Shown here one piece after another: positions 17,650 through 26,587 of a stretch of 64,000 bases of DNA (the stretch's first letter is position 1; each line of letters opens with the position of its first letter). The translations under genes and the position numbers were made by a program. The notes under the pieces are model-generated. The model was not told where the DNA came from and did not search any database. It saw nothing but the letters and a program-made list of their open reading frames with translations. The stretch spans positions 1-64,000 of the forward strand of contig JAPPOQ010000011.1 of assembly GCA_028817895.1 (NCBI GenBank), written 5' to 3'. Source of the DNA: Ahrensia sp. GTDB lineage: Bacteria; Pseudomonadota; Alphaproteobacteria; Rhizobiales; Rhizobiaceae.

Positions 17650-18486
17650 GTGAGCGAAGCGCTTCACAAAATCAACAGCTATCGCGCGTCGACCCACCAT
17701 CCAGCTTCGTTGTTGCAGATTCATCGCATAGAGCGGTATAAGCCTGCTCGATTTCGGGCGAGCGAAAATGATCGTCGCACCGGTTCAAGCCAACATTCAC
17801 CGAAAGTCCATTCTATGCCGCGCCGCCCTCTTCGCGAACTCGATGAGTTTTGTACCTACCTTTCATCACGGCATTTCACACCGAAAACGGTGATCGATGT
17901 TGGTGCCTGCTACGGAACGCCTGAGCTACTTCAGGGATTCCCCGACGCCTATCATATCCTCTACGAGCCGGTGCCCACACTGGAAGACCGCATGAAGCAG
18001 ATTGTTGCGAAATATCGCGGCGAGTATCATATGATTGCGCTGGCTGATCAGGTTGGAGAAATGCCATTCGTCATTCCGCAAAATGCGGTGCAGGCGGCAA
18101 CATTGACGGTGACAGATCAGAACGCAGATCAAGCCGTACAGATACCCGTCGACACGTTGGACAATCAAATGTCGGGGCGGGATCTTGAAGGCCCGATCAT
18201 GCTGAAGACCGACTGCCAGGGCTACGATCTTCAGATCATGAAGGGAGGAATCGAGTTCCTGAAGCGCGTCGATGTCGTGGTGATGGAGGTCAACATGTTC
18301 CACCCGGGCGGAAAGTTTGACTTGCCGGACTTTGGCGAGATCGTCTGCTGGATGCGAGAGCACAACTTCGCCGTTTATGACATTATCAGCTATCAGATAC
18401 GGCCATTCGACGATGCCCTTGGCTATGTCGATCTCGTCTTCGCACCAGAAGATGGGGAACTGAGAAAGCACCATCGCTGGGCTTGA
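17650..18486 (+). CDS. FkbM-type methyltransferase, tandem copy A
   Basis: Protein of 278 aa from a GTG start. The SAM region TVIDVGACYGTPELLQGFP is followed by ILYEPVPTLEDRM and the FkbM core MLKTDCQGYDLQIMKGG. Similarity to the next gene runs from about residue 50 (PKVHSMPRRPLRELDEF against PPVYPTTRRPHRDLAEF) to the last residue, so the true start lies upstream of the ATG at 17815; the exact start remains open. The last 50 residues of the two copies are nearly identical by eye. Function is probably O-methylation of a surface sugar. Confidence 0.82.
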   Translation: MSEALHKINSYRASTHHPASLLQIHRIERYKPARFRASENDRRTGSSQHSPKVHSMPRRPLRELDEFCTYLSSRHFTPKTVIDVGACYGTPELLQGFPDAYHILYEPVPTLEDRMKQIVAKYRGEYHMIALADQVGEMPFVIPQNAVQAATLTVTDQNADQAVQIPVDTLDNQMSGRDLEGPIMLKTDCQGYDLQIMKGGIEFLKRVDVVVMEVNMFHPGGKFDLPDFGEIVCWMREHNFAVYDIISYQIRPFDDALGYVDLVFAPEDGELRKHHRWA

Positions 18487-18489
18487 TTT

Positions 18490-19227
18490 GTGTCGGTTCG
18501 TTCAAAGCTGCGACGTGTCACAGCGGGCTTGAAACGGCGCATTCGTCCGCCGGTCTACCCAACCACGCGCAGGCCGCATCGCGATCTGGCCGAGTTCTGC
18601 GCTTATCTCAGCCACAGGAATCTGGCACCCAGTACGGTGATCGACGTTGGTGCCGGATCGGGAACGGTCGAATGGCCTCAGGCTTTCCCCGAAGCCCATC
18701 ACATATTCATCGAGCCAAATCCGCAGCTTGAGGAGCGCATGGAAGCGCTCACAAAGAAGCATCGCGGCGAACACCATCTGGTGGCACTTTCAGAGGTGGT
18801 TGGGTCGAGATCGATGCATGTGCCTGAGGATGCGGTTCAGAAAACAGGCTTGGTTCTTCCAGATGATGCCGTGACGATTGATGTTCAGGTTGAGACGCTC
18901 GATGGGTTGATTGGCGGGCGGGAACTGGCGAGGCCCATTCTTCTCAAGACCGATTGTCAGTGGCACGATCTGCAATTGCTTCAGGGGGCTTGCAACACGC
19001 TAAAATGGCTCGATGTTGTCGTCGTTGAATCTGCGACGTTTCGCCGGTATCAAGATCGACCATCGCCACCACTGGGCGATATTGTCTGCTGGATGCGCGA
19101 AAAAGGGTTCGCCGTTTTCGACATCATCAGCTACCAGACACGACCGTTCGATGACGCATTGGGTCGTGTTGATTTGGTCTTCGCACCCGAGAATGGGCCT
19201 TTGCGCAAGCATCACCGCTGGGCTTGA
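18490..19227 (+). CDS. FkbM-type methyltransferase, tandem copy B
   Basis: Protein of 245 aa from GTG 18490, three bases after copy A ends, hence one transcript. It shares with copy A the SAM region TVIDVGAGSGTVEWPQAFP, the block PILLKTDCQWHDLQLLQGA and the C-terminus GDIVCWMREKGFAVFDIISY to RKHHRWA. In the family motif K-T-D-C-Q-G-Y-D, copy B has W and H in place of G and Y, so its sugar pocket or activity may differ. N-terminal 25 residues are Arg/Lys-rich. The gene converges with the DUF2793 gene, 6 bases away. Confidence 0.82.
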   Translation: MSVRSKLRRVTAGLKRRIRPPVYPTTRRPHRDLAEFCAYLSHRNLAPSTVIDVGAGSGTVEWPQAFPEAHHIFIEPNPQLEERMEALTKKHRGEHHLVALSEVVGSRSMHVPEDAVQKTGLVLPDDAVTIDVQVETLDGLIGGRELARPILLKTDCQWHDLQLLQGACNTLKWLDVVVVESATFRRYQDRPSPPLGDIVCWMREKGFAVFDIISYQTRPFDDALGRVDLVFAPENGPLRKHHRWA

Positions 19228-19233
19228 CCAGAC

Positions 19234-20379
19234 TTAGTCAACGATCGTTCTGTCCGTCGATCTGAGCCAGTTGCTGCCGTCCGAGAACACCAGGACCGGG
19301 CCGCCCGTCGCATTTTGTGCCAGACGTATTGCGCCTGCCATTGCAGATACAGCGCTTGCCGGTGTCAGAGCTGACAAAGTCTCCACGGGCACCCGGTCTG
19401 TGACCATGCCCGTGCCCGCGCCTTGATGGGCTTCGCCCCAAAGCGCGCTCCAGTTTGACCAGTCGCTGTTGGAATCGGGTTGGCTGATGTGGTTCACGCG
19501 AACAAAGAAACGTCCAGATGTCCCATCGACAAACCACTGGAAGCAGCGATTTGCCGTAATGTTCAGCGTGAGCACGCCGCCATATCCAGGATAACCGAAG
19601 GGAAGGGTTCCCTGGGATTGGCTGAGCCCATCCGGCAGGTTGAGACGAGTGGGATACTCACCTTCCTCTGGATTGACGCAAGTCAGAGATCCGGATGCCG
19701 ACAGTCCGTGAGGAAAGGAGGTCAATCCGCTGGAGCCGTCGATGTTCATTGCCGTGTTCCAGCTGCTGCCGTTAGCAGACACCTTGACCGACCAGTCATC
19801 ATCCCCAAGCAGGCCAAATTCGGCACGACCGGAAAAAGCGTTCTGAAACACAAGGCTGGATGTCCTGGCCGACGCTGCTTTGTTGATTGCGACGCGATGG
19901 TCACCGCTGCCAGGTGTGATGTCATCGTGCGAAAGAAGTGTGGCGTCCGACTTGACGGAAAGGCGATTTGTAGAATCGGCCGTCGTGTTGACACCGAGGA
20001 CATCCGCGTTTTCGATCGTCGTGTCTTGCGCCGCGTCCGTCCACGCATCGTTGCTCCAGACCAGCAGCGCGGTCTCACTTTCCATCCAGATACGCCAACC
20101 TTCTTGCGGCAAGTGAAAGACCCACGCACCGTCTTGAAAGGCCGCGATCGCATTGTCCTGTCCCGCCCAGCCCCCCGTGGCAACCGGTGAAACGATGTGG
20201 CAATCACCTTCGTTTGGTGAAACAGGAGGTTCGCTGCGGTTGCGGTCCTTTGCGCTGGCCTGAACCAAACAATCGAGCTGACGCAGAGCCTCATTATGTG
20301 TGACGTGCTTTTGTGCCTGAGCCGCCAGAAGATAGGGCAGTTTCAGCACCGGAGTTTCGGTGTTCGGATCGGAGGCCAC
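19234..20379 (-). CDS. DUF2793 protein, GTA/phage head-spike or fibre type
   Basis: Protein of 381 aa. The N-terminal 100 residues are a clear DUF2793 domain (LPYLLAAQAQKHVTHNEALRQLD, EGDCHIVSPVATGGWAGQDN, IAAFQDGAWVFHLPQEGWRIW). This domain is found in head spikes of the Rhodobacter gene transfer agent and in prophage fibres. A beta-rich middle and a C-terminal region similar to phage tail-fibre tips (GRFFVRVNH, DWSNWSALWGE) follow. GTG 20379 was chosen because a terminator-like hairpin (20420-20438) lies inside the longer frame that begins with TTG at 20442. No other phage or GTA genes are in the window. A role in binding surface polysaccharide is an inference from family and place. Confidence 0.8.
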   Translation of the reverse strand: MASDPNTETPVLKLPYLLAAQAQKHVTHNEALRQLDCLVQASAKDRNRSEPPVSPNEGDCHIVSPVATGGWAGQDNAIAAFQDGAWVFHLPQEGWRIWMESETALLVWSNDAWTDAAQDTTIENADVLGVNTTADSTNRLSVKSDATLLSHDDITPGSGDHRVAINKAASARTSSLVFQNAFSGRAEFGLLGDDDWSVKVSANGSSWNTAMNIDGSSGLTSFPHGLSASGSLTCVNPEEGEYPTRLNLPDGLSQSQGTLPFGYPGYGGVLTLNITANRCFQWFVDGTSGRFFVRVNHISQPDSNSDWSNWSALWGEAHQGAGTGMVTDRVPVETLSALTPASAVSAMAGAIRLAQNATGGPVLVFSDGSNWLRSTDRTIVD

Positions 20380-20406
20380 AGCATCTCTCGTTGCAAAGTT
20401 GCGCAA

Positions 20407-20438
20407 CGAAAATAATAGGCCACCCTCGCGCAGGGTGG
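20407..20438 (-). terminator. Probable rho-independent terminator after the pyruvyl transferase gene
   Basis: CCACCCT and AGGGTGG form a perfect 7-bp stem with a 5-base loop (20420-20438). On the minus strand it is followed by CCTATTATTTTCG, a moderately T-rich tail. It lies 32 bases past the stop codon of the pyruvyl transferase gene and before the chosen start of the DUF2793 gene. Confidence 0.6.
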
Positions 20439-20469
20439 ACAAGTCTGCGGCGAGACTCGCTCCAGCGGA

Positions 20470-21771
20470 TCAGCCGGGAGCTGAAACTCGCAATTTGTGG
20501 GCCAACCCGTTTTCTTCCAGGAAGTCAACAAATCCGTCGTGAATCTCCGGCATCAGGGATTCAAACGGTGTGTAGTCCAAGGACTCCAGATCGATCGGCG
20601 GCACGGTGACATCCTGCTCAAAGGAGTGGTGAGGCAGTTTGAGAAATTCGACCATCTCCTTCAGACGATAGTCATGGATCACATAGTAAACCGGAGTGCC
20701 CTGCGACAGCGCCATGATGTTACCGTGAAGCCTGGAACCAACCATCAGGGAATAGTCGCGGCCACGGCGAATGTAGTCGCTCAATGAGGTGGAGAAGAAG
20801 CCACGCTTCCTTATGTTGCTTCTCAAATCCTCCGGTAGGTCACGATAGTACCAGTCAAGGCTTGATGCGGCGCTGTCCAACGGGTTTTCCGTCACGTAAG
20901 ACTTCATCAGTTGACCAGGTTCGAGGCTTCCGGCGGCGACTGGGCGTTCAACCTCCCGCACTTTGCCATTCTCGCGCACGATTTCGACATCGCGGCGGGT
21001 GGATGGATGCACAGCATCGCGCGCAGTCAAATACTCCTGAAGAACGAACTCCCCGCCCTGCGCGATCAGAGTGAAGCGGTCCGAGCGGTGGTACAGATCT
21101 CGCATGGCTGAGAACTGATAGTCGTGCAGAGGCGGGATCGCGCCCATGTCGGTTATTGTGAACCCAACATCGTCAAGTGATGGCGGACGCAGTTTGATTT
21201 CACGCTTTGTGGACCACAGTACGCTGGGGCAGCCGAGCACTCTGGTGTTGTCAATTCCATGGCCGGCAAGGAGTTCGGCGCTGATTTCGCCTCGCAACTG
21301 CGAACTCACCGCATTGTCATGCAGCCATTTCAGGCTCTCAATATCGCCTGGTGTGAGTTCAATCTCGTCACCGAAGCGAAACTGTACGCCCAGCGAAAAC
21401 ATAACCACCGGTATTTTGAGTTGCTTCAGATATGAAACGGGGAGCTGGGTTTCAAAGAAGCCCGGGAACAGGGCGTTCTGCATCACCGCGATAACCGCAT
21501 GGCATTCGCGATTGACGATTTCAAACTGCTCCGGAGTTGCTTCACGCGTGATCGTGTAGAATTCATCAAAATCGAGAATTCGACCAAGCCCCGATGCGAC
21601 AAACTGGTCGCCGATATTGTGAGGCCATGCTCCCAGAAAGGCGTGACCTCGCTCATCTCCGGGCCGCGTCACATACCCCGCGCCACGCCCATCGATCAGG
21701 GAGTGCCTGGAAAAAATAGCAAGCCGGGGCTTGCCGGAAGGAGTTAAAGCGTCCGGATTCGTCATCGTCAA
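20470..21771 (-). CDS. Polysaccharide pyruvyl transferase family protein
   Basis: Probable transferase of 433 aa that adds pyruvate from phosphoenolpyruvate to a sugar of an exported polysaccharide. The N-terminal part shows NIGDQFVASGLGRIL, and the middle PVVMFSLGVQFRFGDE and RGEISAELLAGHGI (a family pattern of S-x-R-G). The C-terminal VGSRLHGNIMALSQGTPVYYV is the hallmark of the family. The start overlaps the upstream FkbM gene by 4 bases (ATGA), so both are translated from one message. It is longer than the usual 350-400 aa. Confidence 0.88.
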   Translation of the reverse strand: MTMTNPDALTPSGKPRLAIFSRHSLIDGRGAGYVTRPGDERGHAFLGAWPHNIGDQFVASGLGRILDFDEFYTITREATPEQFEIVNRECHAVIAVMQNALFPGFFETQLPVSYLKQLKIPVVMFSLGVQFRFGDEIELTPGDIESLKWLHDNAVSSQLRGEISAELLAGHGIDNTRVLGCPSVLWSTKREIKLRPPSLDDVGFTITDMGAIPPLHDYQFSAMRDLYHRSDRFTLIAQGGEFVLQEYLTARDAVHPSTRRDVEIVRENGKVREVERPVAAGSLEPGQLMKSYVTENPLDSAASSLDWYYRDLPEDLRSNIRKRGFFSTSLSDYIRRGRDYSLMVGSRLHGNIMALSQGTPVYYVIHDYRLKEMVEFLKLPHHSFEQDVTVPPIDLESLDYTPFESLMPEIHDGFVDFLEENGLAHKLRVSAPG

Positions 21772-22610
21772 AAACCTTCAAACAGTCTCGTTCTTTCGGC
21801 GATCCCTTGTCTCAACGCTGGCGTCAACACATCAACAGAGATGCGATCCGGCCCAGAAGTGGTCTTGGACTTGGCAACAATGAGCCCGTCAACAGAGAAA
21901 CTCTCCTCAGGCGTGTGATCAGCCACGATCCGGTATTTGTGCTTCTGCAAAATCTCGCGACAAAACTCATGCAGATCAATATGGGCACCGTCCTCCAGAT
22001 GTCGATGCGTTGATATGAACAACCAGTCGATCGCAGAGACGCTCAAAGTCTGCTCTGCGCCCAAGAGTGCCTGATTCTCAAAGCCCTGTATGTCCATGTG
22101 CAACAGGTGGAGCTTTTCCAGCTTGAGTTCGTCCATGACGCTGTCGATGGATCGTATGTCCAATTGCTGGGTCTCATTGCCAGTTGTGAAGTCCGCGTCG
22201 AACGCGTCTGATGATCCAATGGCGCATGGCAACACCGTCGCATGCATTTGGTTGAGCGCCAGATTGGCTTCTCCAATTTCGCGTCGAGCTGCAATCGGTT
22301 CCACAAGGTGAAGTCTGGCATGCGGCAAGTGCGATTTTGCCCACATTGAGTAGAATGCCCAATAGCAGCCAACTTCGAGCATGACCGCATTTTCAGGCAG
22401 ATGCTCCAACACCTGGGCAAATGCCACTTCCTCCTGCGGTTCGTGCACACCACGCGTCTGACGCAGCATTTGCGTGATGAACTGCCCGTAATTGCCATCG
22501 GCAATCACCTTCAGACCATTGTGCATGACTTGCACATCACGCTCGCCCTCCCGAACGACCTGTCCGGCTCGGTCGCATCGCGGTATCATTGCAAGCGAAG
22601 GGGCTGACAT
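21768..22610 (-). CDS. FkbM family methyltransferase
   Basis: Protein of 280 aa with a diverged FkbM domain: MLEVGCYWAFYSMWAKSHLP for SAM binding, LHLVEPIAARREIGEANLALNQ, and the core HLLHMDIQGFENQALLGAEQTL. The C-terminal half keeps WLFISTHRHLEDGAHIDLHEF, which is typical of this branch. The ATG at 22610 was chosen; the open frame continues to a GTG at 22700 without family similarity. It leads a two-gene minus-strand operon with the pyruvyl transferase and is divergent from the GDP-fucose synthase gene, 137 bases away. Confidence 0.83.
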   Translation of the reverse strand: MSAPSLAMIPRCDRAGQVVREGERDVQVMHNGLKVIADGNYGQFITQMLRQTRGVHEPQEEVAFAQVLEHLPENAVMLEVGCYWAFYSMWAKSHLPHARLHLVEPIAARREIGEANLALNQMHATVLPCAIGSSDAFDADFTTGNETQQLDIRSIDSVMDELKLEKLHLLHMDIQGFENQALLGAEQTLSVSAIDWLFISTHRHLEDGAHIDLHEFCREILQKHKYRIVADHTPEESFSVDGLIVAKSKTTSGPDRISVDVLTPALRQGIAERTRLFEGF

Positions 22611-22747
22611 GGCTGTAAAAATGCGTTCGATCTCAAAAGGTGAAAAGGCCAAGACGGTCTGGGTCCTGTCAATAAAATGGCTTTGCTTCAAGCGCGGCAC
22701 CGCTATATGGCTGCGCAGACATCAACAATGCCCCACATGGAGTGGAA

Positions 22748-23710
22748 ATGAAGACTTTCGAAGTGGACGGCAAGAGAATTTTGGTCACCGGTCATCGGGG
22801 GATGGTCGGAAGCGCGATTGTTCGTCGGCTGCAACGGGAGGATTGCACCATCCTGACCGCAACCAGACAAGAGGTCGATCTGATTGACCAATCCCAGGTC
22901 AACGCTTTCATGCACAAAGCGAAGCCCGACGCTGTTGTTCACGCGGCTGCGAAAGTGGGGGGTATTTTCGCCAATGACACTTACCCGGCGGAGTTCTTGT
23001 ATGAGAACATTCTGAGCTCGGCCAATGTTATCCATGCGGCGCATCAGGCCAGTGTCGGGAAATTCGTCTATCTGGGATCGTCCTGCGTTTATCCCAAGTA
23101 TGCCCCGCAACCGCTGACGGAAGACTCGCTCTTGAGTGGACCCTTAGAGCCTACCAATGAATGGTATGCTGTTGCCAAAATCTCTGGCATTAAGATGTGT
23201 CAGGCCTACCGGCGGCAATATGGCGACGACTTTATTTCGGTCATGCCTCCCAATCTTTATGGGCCAAATGACAATTTTGATTTGAAAAACAGTCATGTGT
23301 TGCCGGCGCTCATCCGCAAGTTTCACGAGGCTAAAGCAGCTGACGCACCCCAGGTGGAGATGTGGGGTACGGGCACACCCAAACGCGAGTTTCTTCATGT
23401 GGACGACCTCGCGGACGGTGTCGTGTTTGCCCTTAAGCGCTACAGCGACGAAGAATTTGTCAACATAGGTGCAGGCTCGGATATTGAGATTCGCAGCCTT
23501 GCGAAACTGATCTCCGAGATCGTGGGGTATTCTGGTGCTATTGTTCTGGATTCGAGCAAACCCGATGGAACGCCGCGAAAGATAATGGACTCAACCACGT
23601 TTCACGGCATGGGCTGGAAACCGAGCATGACGCTGCGCGAGGGTATTGAATCCACCTATCAGTGGTATCTGAACACGTTGCAACAGGCCCCCGAAGCCTT
23701 GCGAGCTTAG
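22748..23710 (+). CDS. fcl: GDP-L-fucose synthase
   Basis: Bifunctional epimerase/reductase (320 aa) that turns GDP-4-keto-6-deoxy-D-mannose into GDP-L-fucose for glycan synthesis. Extended SDR motifs are complete: GHRGMVGSAIVRRL at the N-terminus, catalytic Ser and Tyr/Lys in YLGSSCVYP and NEWYAVAKISG, and LYGPNDNFDLKNSHVLPALIRKFHEAK, which is diagnostic for the enzyme. The start at ATG 22748 has a GGAG site; GTG 22742 is also in frame. No gmd (GDP-mannose dehydratase) gene lies in the window, so it must be elsewhere. Confidence 0.93.
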   Translation: MKTFEVDGKRILVTGHRGMVGSAIVRRLQREDCTILTATRQEVDLIDQSQVNAFMHKAKPDAVVHAAAKVGGIFANDTYPAEFLYENILSSANVIHAAHQASVGKFVYLGSSCVYPKYAPQPLTEDSLLSGPLEPTNEWYAVAKISGIKMCQAYRRQYGDDFISVMPPNLYGPNDNFDLKNSHVLPALIRKFHEAKAADAPQVEMWGTGTPKREFLHVDDLADGVVFALKRYSDEEFVNIGAGSDIEIRSLAKLISEIVGYSGAIVLDSSKPDGTPRKIMDSTTFHGMGWKPSMTLREGIESTYQWYLNTLQQAPEALRA

Positions 23711-23722
23711 GGGACCACCGCG

Positions 23723-24625
23723 TCAATCCCCGTCCATCGACCCACCGCCAATGCGAATACCGGCATAAATGCGTTGCACGTTGCCGCTGCAAATTGCACG
23801 TTGCTCGGCGGGCGAGAGTTCGCCAATGAGATCTCGAAAAATGTCGATCCAGTCGGGTAGGCTGGAGCGCAGATTGACCACTGGCCAGTCGCTGCCCCAG
23901 ACCAACCGATTCGGCGTGAAGCTGTCGATCATGTGTTGGACATAGGGGCGGATCGTCTCGGCATTGGCGTGCCCCTGCGGACAATAGGCCAAAATCCCCG
24001 ACAGCTTTCCGTTGACATGGGGCAGGCTCGCCAACTTCGAGATCGCGTCACGCCATTGCCTGAACTCGCCTCGTGCCATGTCGGATGCGATATCCGGCAC
24101 GCCACAATGATCGAGGATCAGCCGGGTATTGTCGCAGGCCATCGCAAGTTCATAAGCAATCCCAAGCTGATCGGCCCGGAACACCATGTCAAAGGTCCTT
24201 TCACGATGCCCGATCGATCTGACATTTCGACGAAAAGTGTCAGATTGACTGAGATCGTCAGCCACTTCGTGTAGAATGCGCCGGTAACCGACCACTGGCA
24301 GTGACGCGCATTCATCCAGCCAGGCTTCAAATCCGTCGTCGCTCTCTGGGCGGCACGAGGAAATGATGCCAAGAATGTGGTTGTCCGAGTCCTGGGCCAA
24401 TTGGCTGATCAGCCGGGTCTCCGCCTTGTAGTCTGCCGCATCGACCTCCATGAAGATCGTGCCCGCCACGGTCTTGCCCGCGGTGAGCCTTTGATAGTCC
24501 GCGATGCCGAAGTCACCCTTTTCGAGGGGTGGCAAATCGTCCGCCCATTCATAGCGAAGCGCATCGCGATACAGCAGATGCTGATGCGTGTCGATGAGTT
24601 CGACAGAATCAAAGACATCACTCAT
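23723..24625 (-). CDS. Amidohydrolase-2 family protein, L-fuconolactonase-like
   Basis: TIM-barrel hydrolase (300 aa) of the COG3618 group that includes L-fuconolactonase and L-rhamnono-lactonase. Seen marks are the N-terminal DTHQHL metal motif, YRRILHEVADD, LDHCGVP and RLVWGSDWPV with the late metal-binding Asp. By family, a lactone of a sugar acid is the likely substrate. It lies 35 bases downstream of the aldo/keto reductase gene, which would make the lactone, so the two form a plausible two-step unit. The exact sugar is not proven. Confidence 0.85.
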   Translation of the reverse strand: MSDVFDSVELIDTHQHLLYRDALRYEWADDLPPLEKGDFGIADYQRLTAGKTVAGTIFMEVDAADYKAETRLISQLAQDSDNHILGIISSCRPESDDGFEAWLDECASLPVVGYRRILHEVADDLSQSDTFRRNVRSIGHRERTFDMVFRADQLGIAYELAMACDNTRLILDHCGVPDIASDMARGEFRQWRDAISKLASLPHVNGKLSGILAYCPQGHANAETIRPYVQHMIDSFTPNRLVWGSDWPVVNLRSSLPDWIDIFRDLIGELSPAEQRAICSGNVQRIYAGIRIGGGSMDGD

Positions 24626-24660
24626 GGCCAGTGGCTCCCCTTTTGGTCCCCTGCAATGCT

Positions 24661-25680
24661 CTACGGTGTCCGCGCATCAGCACGCAGCAACCCTTCGGCC
24701 TTCAAATCAGCCCAGAGCGCTTCAGGAATATCGGTCGCTATGGTCTTCGCGTTGTTCTCCACCTCCGCAACGGACTGCGCTCCGGGAATCGTGCTCAAGA
24801 CGCAAGGGTGAAACAAAGGAAAACGCAAAGCCGCCTCGATGAGCGCAACACCATGCGACTGACAAACCGCTTCGATACGGGCAACTCGATCTAGTATCTC
24901 CTGCGGTGCGGGTTCATAATTGTAGTAGGCACCGGGAACAGGCCCGCTGGCCAAAATACCGGAATTGTAGGGGCCGCCCAGAACGATGCCGACGCCTCGT
25001 TCTTCGCATAAGGGCAGAAAGCTGTTGAGTGCTTCCTGCTCCAGCAATGTGTAGCGACCTGCAAGCAGAAACAGATCCATATCGCAGTTCTCAAGCAGGA
25101 TTTGTGCCGCCTGCCATTCGTTGATCCCCGCGCCGATGGCTTTCACAACGCCCTGGTCCCGCAGATCGCTTAGCGCGCGAAAGCCGGAGGCAAAGAAATC
25201 CGTCATTCTTGCTTCCATCACTTCGCGGCTGCCTTGATTGAAGATGTCGAGATCATGCGCGAACAGAATATCGACTCGATCTACACCGAGACGCTCGAGC
25301 GAAAATTCGAATGACCGCATCACGCCATTGTAGGAATAGTCGAAAAATTCGCGCCGCGTCGGCGTCTCGAAAAACTTGCCGATGCCGGTTCGATCATCCG
25401 GCGCACAAGGTAGCAAAAGACGCCCGATCTTGGTGGACAGCACATAGTCGTCACGCGGCTTGTTTCGCAAAAAGCGGTTCATCCGTGTTTCAGCCAAGCC
25501 CAGGCCATAAAGTGGGGCGGTGTCGTAATATCGGCAGCCGACATCCCAGGCCTTGTCCAGCGTTTCCTGCGCTTCGTCCTCGCTAACAGCCTTGTAAAGA
25601 TTGCCGAGTGGTGCGGTACCCATGCCAAGCTCGGTGAAGGTCAGCCTCGTGTTGCCGCGCTGGAACTCAGCTGTCTTCAT
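24661..25680 (-). CDS. Aldo/keto reductase, D-threo-aldose/L-fucose 1-dehydrogenase-like
   Basis: NAD(P)-dependent oxidoreductase (339 aa) of the AKR branch with L-fucose/D-threo-aldose dehydrogenases and pyridoxal 4-dehydrogenase. Catalytic residues are visible in DTAPLYGLGLAE (Asp, Tyr), LSTKIGRLL (Lys) and ILFAHDLDIF (His). The cofactor region STIPGAQSVAEVENN is present near the C-terminus. The start has a strong GGGGGCAG site. It oxidises a sugar at C1 to the lactone if the family analogy holds. It is divergent from the BtpA-family gene at 25769 (88 bases) and heads a two-gene operon with the lactonase-like gene. Confidence 0.87.
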   Translation of the reverse strand: MKTAEFQRGNTRLTFTELGMGTAPLGNLYKAVSEDEAQETLDKAWDVGCRYYDTAPLYGLGLAETRMNRFLRNKPRDDYVLSTKIGRLLLPCAPDDRTGIGKFFETPTRREFFDYSYNGVMRSFEFSLERLGVDRVDILFAHDLDIFNQGSREVMEARMTDFFASGFRALSDLRDQGVVKAIGAGINEWQAAQILLENCDMDLFLLAGRYTLLEQEALNSFLPLCEERGVGIVLGGPYNSGILASGPVPGAYYNYEPAPQEILDRVARIEAVCQSHGVALIEAALRFPLFHPCVLSTIPGAQSVAEVENNAKTIATDIPEALWADLKAEGLLRADARTP

Positions 25681-25768
25681 GGCTCTGCCCCCAGTTTTTC
25701 ATTGCATCCGCGCCCTTAACTGCGCAGTCTTGCAGACCTGTCTGGCTTTGATAAGAGCGCCCGCCCGA

Positions 25769-26587
25769 ATGGCTGACAATTTTCGCGCAGTGTTTGGAGA
25801 AACCAAACCAGCCATCGCCATGGTGCATCTTCCGGCCTTGCCGGGCAGTCCGCTTTATGACGAGCAAGGCGGGATGGAGGCGATCATCGAAGCGGCGAGA
25901 GCCGACCTTTCGGCTTTGCAACAGGCCGGTTTCGATGCCGTCATGTTCGGCAATGAGAATGACCGACCTTACGAACTCGTCGTTGATACGGCCTCCAGCG
26001 CGGCGATGGCGCATGTCGTCGGTGTTTTGAAGGACGAGTTGCGCATTCCCTTCGGCGTTAATGTGCTGTGGGACCCGATGGCGACGATGGCGGTTGCGGC
26101 GGCAACGCAGGCCCATTTTGTGCGCGAGATTTTCACCGGAGTTTACGCGTCCGACATGGGAGTGTGGGCGCCGGATGCCGCAAAGGCGATCCGTTACCGC
26201 AACCGGTTGGGGCGAAAGGATCTGGCTGTGTTGTTCAACATTTCCGCAGAATTTGCGGCATCGATGGACAGCCGTTCTTTGGCGGATCGCGCGCGCAGCA
26301 CCGTGTTCTCAAGCTTGCCGGATGCGGTGCTGGTTTCCGGTCAAATAACGGGAGAGGCTGCCCGGATGGAAGATCTCGAAGCTGTCAAGTCCGTCTTGCC
26401 CGCAACGCCGGTGCTCGCCAATACCGGCGTCAGGCATGATACGGTGGAGCAGACCTTCGCGGTCGCAGATGGCTGTATCGTCGGCTCCTGCCTCAAGGTC
26501 GATGGCGACACGTGGAACGCCGTCGATCCCGAACGCGCGGCAGATTTCATGGATCGAACTCGCGCTGCACGGGCCGCAACCTCATGA
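25769..26587 (+). CDS. BtpA/SgcQ family TIM-barrel protein
   Basis: Protein of 272 aa in the family of cyanobacterial BtpA (photosystem I assembly) and enteric SgcQ (sugar gene cluster). It shows the family start KPAIAMVHLPALPGSPLYD, then GFDAVMFGNENDRPYEL, GVNVLWDPMATMAVA and the phosphate-type loop ADGCIVGSCLKVDG near the C-terminus. Outside photosynthetic organisms the biochemical role is unknown; the late loop suggests binding of a phosphorylated sugar. It overlaps the M42 gene by 4 bases (ATGA) and is the first of three tightly coupled plus-strand genes. Confidence 0.88.
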   Translation: MADNFRAVFGETKPAIAMVHLPALPGSPLYDEQGGMEAIIEAARADLSALQQAGFDAVMFGNENDRPYELVVDTASSAAMAHVVGVLKDELRIPFGVNVLWDPMATMAVAAATQAHFVREIFTGVYASDMGVWAPDAAKAIRYRNRLGRKDLAVLFNISAEFAASMDSRSLADRARSTVFSSLPDAVLVSGQITGEAARMEDLEAVKSVLPATPVLANTGVRHDTVEQTFAVADGCIVGSCLKVDGDTWNAVDPERAADFMDRTRAARAATS

